A DNA stretch of 64,000 bases from positions 1-64,000 of the forward strand of contig NZ_JAPDOK010000013.1 in assembly GCF_026013415.1 (NCBI RefSeq). The letters are read 5' to 3'. The position numbers and the translations under genes are program-made. How positions within the stretch are numbered: position 1 is the first letter of the stretch; the number at the start of each line of letters is the position of its first letter. The notes below the pieces were generated by a model. That model did no database searches and was not told where the DNA came from. It saw only the letters and a list, made by a program, of their open reading frames with translations. The stretch comes from Sphingomonas caeni (GTDB lineage: Bacteria > Pseudomonadota > Alphaproteobacteria > Sphingomonadales > Sphingomonadaceae). This document shows positions 51,787 to 58,357 of this stretch, one piece after another.

Positions 51787-54324
51787 TCAGACCGGGATCA
51801 CCGAGTCTCTCGGGCGACAGGGCCTTGCGTCGATCACCTGCCGCGCCGGCAATATCGGCGCGAAAGCGGATTCCGTCGCCGCCGCCTCTATGACGATACG
51901 GCCGCGCTTCCCGTTCGACCGCACGATCGCCTGCGCCAGCCCGTTGAAAAGCGAGCGCGAGGATCCCTTGTCGCTCTCGAGCGAATTGGGATTGCCGTTG
52001 CCAACGCCGATCAGTTCGCCGGGGCCGTCGATCGTGAAGACGAGCTTGTGCTTGGCCCTCGGAATGGGCCTGCCGCGGGAATCGAGCATCTCCGCCTTGA
52101 CGACAACGACATCTTCGCCATCCGCGTCGATCGCCTGGCGATCGGCAGTCAGCCGGATCGAGCGGGCCTCGCCGGTCGTCTCGCGGCGCTGCCGCAATAC
52201 CACGCGTCCGCCGCGGTAGCCGCGCGCCTCGATCGCGCCGGGCTGATAGGGCACCGCCCATTCGAGATGGCCAAGGCGCGGCATCGGTTTCCTGCCCAGG
52301 CTATGACCGTTCACGAGAAGCTCGACCTCGTCGAGGTTGGAATAGACCCAGACGGCGATGTTCTCGCCTTCGCGCCCCGCCCAGTCCCAGTGCGGGAAGA
52401 GGTGCAACGTCGGCGCCCTGCCCCACCAGGCGCGATAATAGTGGTAATAGTCCTTCGGGAAGCCGCACATGTCGACGATCCCGAATTGGGAGTTGATCGA
52501 CGGCCAGCCATAGGGCGTGGGTTCGCCGCGATAGTCGAAGCCGGTCCAGGCGAAGCCGCCGGCCAGCCATTCGCGCGTCGCATAATATTGCCACCATTGT
52601 TCGGGCGTATTCCCCCAGGGCACTACGCCGTCGTAGCTGGAAACCGTGTTGTGCGCGGCGTCGTTGGCATATTCGCCGCGAGTCGAGATCGCGCTCGACA
52701 CCTCGCTGCCGACGACCGGCCGGTTCGGATATTTGCGGTGGAATTCGTCGGGAAACTGCTGGTTGTAGTTGAACCCGATAAGGTCGAGCGGTTCCGACAC
52801 GCCCTGCTCGTTGTTGCCGTTGACCGCCGCGGTCACCAGGCGGGTGGGATCGAGCGCGTGGCAGCGCTCGACCATGGTTCTTGCGATGCGCGCCCCCTGC
52901 GGCGCCAGTTCGCCCTGCTGGAGCAGCCATTCCTCATTGCCGATCGACCAGGCAATGATCGAGGGCGAGTTGCGATAGCGCTTCAGCATCGCGTCGAGCT
53001 GCTGCATCCCTTCGGAATTCGAGCTCATCAGGCGGGTTTCGCACAGCATCATCACGCCCATGCGGTCGCACGCCGTGACCCATTCGGGGGTCGGCATGTT
53101 GTGCGAGGTGCGGACGGCGTTGCAGCCCATGTCGCGCAGTATCGACAGGCGGAACGCCTGCAGCCGATCCGGCACCGCGGCGCCCACGCCGGCATGGTCG
53201 TGATGGTTGCACGTCCCCTGGATCTTGAGCGGCCGGCCGTTGAGAAAGAATCCCTTCTGCGCATCGAACCGGACGGTCCGCACCCCGAATTCGACGCGCT
53301 CCCCGTCGCGCACGTCCGAACCGGTTACGACCTTGACCATCGCCGTGTAGAGATTGGGCGTTTCGGTCGACCATAAAGCCGGCGCGGCGATCGTCGTGGC
53401 GGCGCGCATCGGCACGGAAGCGCCGGGCGCGATCCGCTGCGGGGGGCTGGTGACGTGCGCGACCGCGCGGCCGCTGGAATCGAGGATCGTCCAGTCGACC
53501 ATCGCATCGACCGGTGCCTTGCCCTCATTCTCCACGACCGTGGCGAGATCCAGCGCCGCGCTTTCACCGTCCAGTTCGGACCGGACGACCGTCTCCCATT
53601 TGCCGAGGTGTACCGGGTCCATCTTCGTCAGCCAGACGTGGCGATAGAGACCGGCACCTTCGTAGAACCAGCCATCCCCGAACGAGGCATCGACGCGCAC
53701 AACGACATAGTTGCGGCCCCCATAGGTGAGGAAATCGGTCAGATCGAAGCGGAAAGGGGCATAGCCATTGTCGTTCCGGCCAATGAAGCAGCCATTCACC
53801 AGAACCACCACGTCGCGCAACGCCCCGTCGAACTCGATCCAGATGCGCCGGCCAAGATCGCTTGCCGGAATGTCGAACGCGCGCCGGTACCAGCCAACGC
53901 TCGTCTCGGGATAGCTGCGCCCCAGCGGCTTGTATCCATGCGAGCGCAGCCGGCTGTCGCCCTCACCCGATTCGTCACGCACAAACGGCAGCTCGACCGC
54001 CCAGTCATGCGGCAGCGTGACCGGGGCCCAGCCCGATGTGTCGAACCCCTTCTTCGCCAGTTTGAAGTCGCCCGTCTTGGCGAAATCGGCCTGGCCCCGT
54101 CCGAAGCCGAAGTCCTTCGACGGATCAGCGCCATGCCCAAAGGCGAAGCGCCAGCCGAAATCGAACAGCAGCTGCTCGCGCGGGGCAAGTGCGGGAATGG
54201 CTGCGGCGCTGGGCTCGGATACGGGCTCCGGCGAAGCGATCGCGCGAGCCGGCGCGCCGAGCAGGCCCGGCACCGAAAGCGCGACACTGGATGTCATCAG
54301 GTTCCGGCGCGTGAGATCGATCAT
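51787..54324 (-). CDS. GH2 family glycoside hydrolase (beta-galactosidase-like), second copy
   Basis: An 845-residue GH2 enzyme with a twin-arginine-like signal (LTRRNLMTSSVALSVPGLL) followed by an Ala/Pro-rich linker. The GH2 jelly-roll and Ig-like domains precede a TIM barrel with the acid/base E464 in SIGNE464EWLL and the nucleophile E541 in VVGSE541VSSAIS. The ATG has a perfect GGAGG and overlaps the end of a possible small upstream cistron. It differs clearly from the GH2 at 29489-31930, so the two probably act on different beta-glycosides. A terminal beta-sandwich domain ends the protein. Confidence 0.9.
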   Translation of the reverse strand: MIDLTRRNLMTSSVALSVPGLLGAPARAIASPEPVSEPSAAAIPALAPREQLLFDFGWRFAFGHGADPSKDFGFGRGQADFAKTGDFKLAKKGFDTSGWAPVTLPHDWAVELPFVRDESGEGDSRLRSHGYKPLGRSYPETSVGWYRRAFDIPASDLGRRIWIEFDGALRDVVVLVNGCFIGRNDNGYAPFRFDLTDFLTYGGRNYVVVRVDASFGDGWFYEGAGLYRHVWLTKMDPVHLGKWETVVRSELDGESAALDLATVVENEGKAPVDAMVDWTILDSSGRAVAHVTSPPQRIAPGASVPMRAATTIAAPALWSTETPNLYTAMVKVVTGSDVRDGERVEFGVRTVRFDAQKGFFLNGRPLKIQGTCNHHDHAGVGAAVPDRLQAFRLSILRDMGCNAVRTSHNMPTPEWVTACDRMGVMMLCETRLMSSNSEGMQQLDAMLKRYRNSPSIIAWSIGNEEWLLQQGELAPQGARIARTMVERCHALDPTRLVTAAVNGNNEQGVSEPLDLIGFNYNQQFPDEFHRKYPNRPVVGSEVSSAISTRGEYANDAAHNTVSSYDGVVPWGNTPEQWWQYYATREWLAGGFAWTGFDYRGEPTPYGWPSINSQFGIVDMCGFPKDYYHYYRAWWGRAPTLHLFPHWDWAGREGENIAVWVYSNLDEVELLVNGHSLGRKPMPRLGHLEWAVPYQPGAIEARGYRGGRVVLRQRRETTGEARSIRLTADRQAIDADGEDVVVVKAEMLDSRGRPIPRAKHKLVFTIDGPGELIGVGNGNPNSLESDKGSSRSLFNGLAQAIVRSNGKRGRIVIEAAATESAFAPILPARQVIDARPCRPRDSVIPV

Positions 54325-54500
54325 GGTTCCTCCGGAAGTAGAGGGGACGCGGAGACGCAGGTGCCCGCCCCTGCCTCCCGCGCGCGGTGTGCCGCGGCAG
54401 GCGCGGCAGGCGCGGCAGGCGCGGCAGGCGCGGCAGAGATCGCAAAACAGGCGGCGAAAAGGAATAGCGCCGCCAGAATGAAGCGGACCCGGATCGCCAA
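54321..54500 (-). CDS. possible small lipoprotein with (Ala-Ala-Pro)n repeat
   Basis: A 59-residue frame lies between GH27 and GH2. It starts at TTG 54500, 17 bp after the GH27 stop, and its TGA overlaps the GH2 start (ATGA). The sequence reads as a signal peptide (AIRVRFILAALFLFAAC, Cys18 as a lipobox-like site), then Ala-Ala-Pro repeats and a short Cys-containing tail. The start codon is weak and composition alone could produce such a frame. The fit to both neighbouring junctions is the main support. No family was recognised. Confidence 0.3.
   Translation of the reverse strand: MAIRVRFILAALFLFAACFAISAAPAAPAAPAAPAAAHRAREAGAGTCVSASPLLPEEP
54394..54436. repeat. tandem repeat of a 9-bp unit (GCGGCAGGC, about 4.8 copies)
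   Basis: Four perfect copies of GCGGCAGGC are followed by a partial fifth. In the - strand reading frame above it encodes the Ala-Ala-Pro repeats. If not translated, it is a simple repeat in the GH27-GH2 gap. Confidence 0.85.
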
Positions 54501-54517
54501 CGCTCCCGTCGCCCCGC

Positions 54518-55741
54518 TCAGGGCTGCACCTTCAGCATAACCACCCCATGGCCTGGAACCGTGGCGGAATAGCCCCCCACGGCGGGCTTCAGGTCCTTGT
54601 GCGCCCAGAGGTCGCGAATGCTCGCCTTCAGCGTCGCGGGGTAGCCGAGCGCCTCCCAGCCCAGGGAAATCGTCTCGGGCTGCGCGCTCCGATTGAACAG
54701 CACCACCGCGCGGCCTCCACCGGACAGCGGTTTCACCCACACTTCCCGGTTGCCGTCGCGGCTGACGCGCCGCCCCTGAACGCCGAGCGCGTCCTGGTTC
54801 ACGGCGATAACGTCGCGGTTGAGCAGGATCTCCCTGGTCGCCGCATCCATGTTGGCGATGTCGTTACCCGCGATCAGCGGCGCGGCCATGATCGCCCAGA
54901 GCGAAAAGTGCGAACGATATTCCGCGTCCGTCATCCCGCCATTGCCGACTTCGAGCATGTCGGGGTCGTTCCAGTGACCGGGGCCCGCAAACGGCCAGAG
55001 CGGCTCGTTCATGTCGAGGATGTTGAGCATCCCCCAGCTATAGCCGTATTTTCCTTCCCACTTGTCGGTGATGTCCCCCGTGGTTCGCCACAGGTTGCCG
55101 ATCTTTTGTCCCCATAACCACGGCCGGTTATTGCCCCATTCGCAAAGCGAGAACACGATGTCGCGGCCGGTTGCGCGCAGCGCGTCCGCCATCAGCGCAT
55201 AGGCCTCCTCCGCATTGCGCGTGCCCGTGTTGCACCAATCATATTTGAGGTAATCGACACCCCATCGGGCATAGGTCAGCGCGTCCTGATATTCGTGGCC
55301 CTGGCTGCCCGGCCGTCCGCCGCAGGTCTGGCGCCCCGCATCGGAATAGATGCCGAACTTCAGCCCCTTCGAATGGATATAGTCGGCCAGCGCCTTGATG
55401 CCCGAGGGAAACTTGACGGGGTCGGCGGTGACGAACCCGTTCTCATCGCGCTGCCCGTGCCAGCAATCGTCGATCACGATATATCGATAGCCCGCGTCCT
55501 TCATCCCGTTGGAAGCCATCGCATCCGCCGTGTCGCGGATGATCTTCTCGTTCACGTTGCACGCGAACTTGTTCCAGCTGTTCCATCCCATCGGCGGCGT
55601 CAGGGCAAGGCCGTTGGCAACCCGCTTCGGGTCGCTCGATGGCGCAAGCGTATTGGGATCCGCCTCCTGCGCGAAGGCCGGCATGGTTCCATTGAGGAGG
55701 AGCGCCGCGGCCAGTGCGCGAAAGGCCGTTTTTCCAGTCAT
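54518..55741 (-). CDS. GH27 alpha-galactosidase
   Basis: Predicted to release terminal alpha-galactose from galactomannan, galacto-oligosaccharide or similar side chains. The 407-residue enzyme has a signal peptide (AFRALAAALLLNGTMPAFA), the GH27 entry TPPMGWNSWNKFACNV, the nucleophile D168 in YLKYD168WCNTG and the acid/base D223 in WRTTGD223ITD. A C-terminal Greek-key domain follows. The start is set at ATG 55741; the frame is open for about 195 codons upstream inside the esterase gene. It lies 11 bp downstream of the esterase. Confidence 0.94.
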   Translation of the reverse strand: MTGKTAFRALAAALLLNGTMPAFAQEADPNTLAPSSDPKRVANGLALTPPMGWNSWNKFACNVNEKIIRDTADAMASNGMKDAGYRYIVIDDCWHGQRDENGFVTADPVKFPSGIKALADYIHSKGLKFGIYSDAGRQTCGGRPGSQGHEYQDALTYARWGVDYLKYDWCNTGTRNAEEAYALMADALRATGRDIVFSLCEWGNNRPWLWGQKIGNLWRTTGDITDKWEGKYGYSWGMLNILDMNEPLWPFAGPGHWNDPDMLEVGNGGMTDAEYRSHFSLWAIMAAPLIAGNDIANMDAATREILLNRDVIAVNQDALGVQGRRVSRDGNREVWVKPLSGGGRAVVLFNRSAQPETISLGWEALGYPATLKASIRDLWAHKDLKPAVGGYSATVPGHGVVMLKVQP

Positions 55742-55752
55742 TGGCGGTTCCC

Positions 55753-56739
55753 TTAGAACAGTTTTTGTTCGCGCGCGAAGTTGAGGAAGAGCGGCAGCCA
55801 CAGGCCGTCGGGGCTGCCCGGCCTGGCGCCCACGCTGAAGCCATGCCCGCCATGGGCAAACAGATGGGTCTCGACCGTGATCCCGCCCGCGACCATGGCG
55901 TCGCGCAGCCGCGCCGTATTGGCGACCGGCACCGTGCCGTCGTCCTCGGCATGCACCAGGAAGGTCGGCACCGCGGCGGGCGTGACATTGAGATCGGGCG
56001 ACCACTCGCGGATCTGGGCCGGTGTCGGCGGCCCCCCGAACAGCGACGGCGCGACGCCACCATAGGCATAGGCCGGATCGACCGACTGCACCGGATAGAT
56101 CGGCGCCGCCAGCAGCGGCCGCGCGCTGAGCTGGTCCGTGGCGTCGACCGGAGCGTAAAGGGGGGCTGAGTGCCGTGTGGCGAGGGTCGATGTCAGGAAC
56201 CCCCCGGCGCTGAAGCCCAGGACGCCCAGGCGGGCCGGATCCAGATGGAAGCGCCCGGCATTGGCGCGGATGACGCGCATCGCCCGCTGGGCATCGGCGG
56301 GCCCGACGCTTGCCGGATCGCGCCACCCGTCCTGGGCCAGGCGGTAGAACAGCACGAAGCAGGTGATGCCGGCGCGATTCAGGATGTCAGCGATGTAATG
56401 GCCTTCATGCTCGAAATAGTTCCAGGCGAAGCCGCCGCCCGGAATGAGCAGCATGGCCGATCCGTTGGGCTGGGCCGCCGGAAACACGGTCATGCGCGGC
56501 CTCGAAATCCCCTTCATGCGCCGGCTGCTATAGTCGGGGTTCGACGAGGACTGTTCGACCAGCTCGGCCATGCCAGGATTCAAGGCGCCCGCGGGCGGGC
56601 GGGGCCACAGCTCGATCGTCTCGGCCGCCTCTCTCGAACCCGTCCCCGCCCGCGCCGTGGCCACCGTTCCCACGCCGATCGCCGAAGCGCCCGCCACGAC
56701 CAGGGGCGTTTTTACGAAATCGCGCCGTGAAAGGCTCAT
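55753..56739 (-). CDS. alpha/beta hydrolase, acetylxylan esterase-like
   Basis: A 328-residue alpha/beta hydrolase with a twin-arginine signal (LSRRDFVKTPLVVAGAS). It has an oxyanion-type HGGG variant (IPGGGFAW), the nucleophile elbow GFSAGG, Asp in HAEDDGTVP and the catalytic His in AHGGHGFS. Such enzymes commonly remove acetyl groups from xylan or related polymers. GGGGGAGCC lies just before the ATG. It lies 63 bp after GH5 and 11 bp before GH27 in block E. The substrate is inferred from context only. Confidence 0.85.
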   Translation of the reverse strand: MSLSRRDFVKTPLVVAGASAIGVGTVATARAGTGSREAAETIELWPRPPAGALNPGMAELVEQSSSNPDYSSRRMKGISRPRMTVFPAAQPNGSAMLLIPGGGFAWNYFEHEGHYIADILNRAGITCFVLFYRLAQDGWRDPASVGPADAQRAMRVIRANAGRFHLDPARLGVLGFSAGGFLTSTLATRHSAPLYAPVDATDQLSARPLLAAPIYPVQSVDPAYAYGGVAPSLFGGPPTPAQIREWSPDLNVTPAAVPTFLVHAEDDGTVPVANTARLRDAMVAGGITVETHLFAHGGHGFSVGARPGSPDGLWLPLFLNFAREQKLF

Positions 56740-56802
56740 CGAGGCTCCCCCCTGTCGCGCCCCGTCCGAGGCGCGTTCATCCGAAAACGCCGGCGCGCCC
56801 GG

Positions 56803-58086
56803 TCACTTCTTCCCCGCGCCCTCGAGCAATGCGTCCAGCCCCTGCTGGTCCTTAACCGCATAGGTGGAGCGATTGATGAGGTCGCCCGTGTCCCACACGA
56901 ACGGCATGATGCCATTCGCCAGGGCTTGCTGCGTCACATATTTCATCCAGTGCGCGCGCGAAGCCAGGTGCTTGGTCAGATCGAGCGGATTCGAGCGCCG
57001 CGGCGCGCCATATTCGCCGAGCAGCACGGGGATGCCCTTGCTCACGAACAGGCTCTTCGCCAGCGCCATATGGTCGTCGACCGTCTCCTCCTCGCCCCAG
57101 GTGGCGTTGCGGTCCGGCTCGATCGTCGAGTGATAGTCCTTGCCCCAATAATAGAACATTTTGCCCCAGCTCGCATCCTCGGTCAGGATGCAGAAATTGG
57201 GCGGCGTGTAGAAATGCGGCTCGACCACCAGGCGGTTCGCCGCCGGATCGGTCGGCGTCTTCGTCCAGAGCGTCTTGGCCAGGTCGGTGCTGGTGCTGGG
57301 CAGCTGCAGCACCAGCGTGCGGTATGCGTTCCTCCCGCCGGTCGAGCGGACCGCATCGATGAAGGTCTGGTGATAGGCGAACAGCACATCCATCTGCTCC
57401 GCGGTGTCGCAATTCGGCTCGTTCGCGCTGGCGAACATCAGCCGCTCGTCGAAATCGCGCAGATGCGTGGCGATCTGCTCCCAGAACGCCTTCTGTTTCG
57501 CGACCACGGCATCCTTCTTGGCGACCGTGACATTGTTCTCGAGCCAGCCGTCGTCCCAATGGATGTTGAGCAGGACGTACAGGTCGGCGTTGATGCAATA
57601 TTGCACCACGTCCTTCACGCGGTTGAGCCAGAAATCGCCGATCTTGGCGGTCGAGGCATTCGCGTACTGATCCCAGGAGCAAGGCAGGCGGATCGCATCG
57701 AAGCCGAGCGCCTTGTACTTGTCGACCAGCCCCTGGGTGATCGCCGGGTTGCCCCAGAAGCCCTCCTGCGAAGTCGTGTGCGGGATGCCGCTGTTGTTCA
57801 CCGCTTCCAGCGTGTTGCCGATGTTGATGCCGAGCTTGACGCGCGCGGCGATGGCCGCGGCCGTGCTGCCCATGCCCGTGGGATCCGCCGCCGCCGCGCT
57901 GGTATTGTAGCTCGGGTACAGGCTGGTTGGGGTCGGGGTAGGTGACGGCGAAGGGGTGGGCGCCGGAGGCGGCGGGGGGGGAGGCGGGGGCGGCGGCGAC
58001 GGCGTTGGGCTGGCCGCGCCGCCCGAACAACCTGCGGCGACCAGTGCGATCGCCGACGTAAGAATTTGACGCCTCACAAGCTTCAC
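56803..58086 (-). CDS. GH5 endo-glycanase, lipoprotein with Pro-rich linker
   Basis: Predicted endo-acting GH5 enzyme on beta-glucan, xyloglucan or mannan. It has 427 residues from GTG 58086 (GGGAG 7 bp upstream); an ATG at 58107 adds seven residues. The signal KLVRRQILTSAIALVAAGC gives a lipid-anchored Cys20, followed by a Pro-rich linker. The barrel shows GINIGNTLEA, acid/base E222 in SANE222PNC and nucleophile E357 in LLGE357YGAP. The WGNP and NIHWDDGWLENN segments recall GH5_4-like enzymes; the subfamily is not certain. It is the first gene of block E and diverges from the PA14 GH31. Confidence 0.9.
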   Translation of the reverse strand: MKLVRRQILTSAIALVAAGCSGGAASPTPSPPPPPPPPPPPAPTPSPSPTPTPTSLYPSYNTSAAAADPTGMGSTAAAIAARVKLGINIGNTLEAVNNSGIPHTTSQEGFWGNPAITQGLVDKYKALGFDAIRLPCSWDQYANASTAKIGDFWLNRVKDVVQYCINADLYVLLNIHWDDGWLENNVTVAKKDAVVAKQKAFWEQIATHLRDFDERLMFASANEPNCDTAEQMDVLFAYHQTFIDAVRSTGGRNAYRTLVLQLPSTSTDLAKTLWTKTPTDPAANRLVVEPHFYTPPNFCILTEDASWGKMFYYWGKDYHSTIEPDRNATWGEEETVDDHMALAKSLFVSKGIPVLLGEYGAPRRSNPLDLTKHLASRAHWMKYVTQQALANGIMPFVWDTGDLINRSTYAVKDQQGLDALLEGAGKK

Positions 58087-58162
58087 GCGCACTCTCCCGT
58101 TCCTCATTTTCTTGATCCGAGCGCGGCGCCGATCCTGCGGGATCGGCGTCTCTCGATCTCTG

Positions 58163-58176
58163 AGACAACGTTGTCT
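58163..58176. promoter_or_regulatory. perfect 14-bp LacI-type palindrome AGACAACGTTGTCT
   Basis: A perfect palindrome centred on CG, 77 bp before the GH5 start and 182 bp before the GH31 start. It sits in the 272-bp divergent gap beside an AT-rich patch (about 58195-58250). The centre is typical for LacI-family operators, but the arms differ from the TGTTAACG sites of block C. A LacI regulator other than that of block C would be expected to bind. Confidence 0.6.
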
Positions 58177-58357
58177 GTATCTTCCAAAATCGAGAAGCTC
58201 AATAAGAATATTATTCGTATTTAAAAGTATGAGTTATCATTGAAAATAGAATCGGGCGTGGCATCCGGCGTTCGCGGGCGCCCTTGCCGGGCAATTTCGA
58301 CGTTGATCTGGGCAGGGACACCCAATACCCGTCGTCCCGAATCGGGAGAGAGATGGC

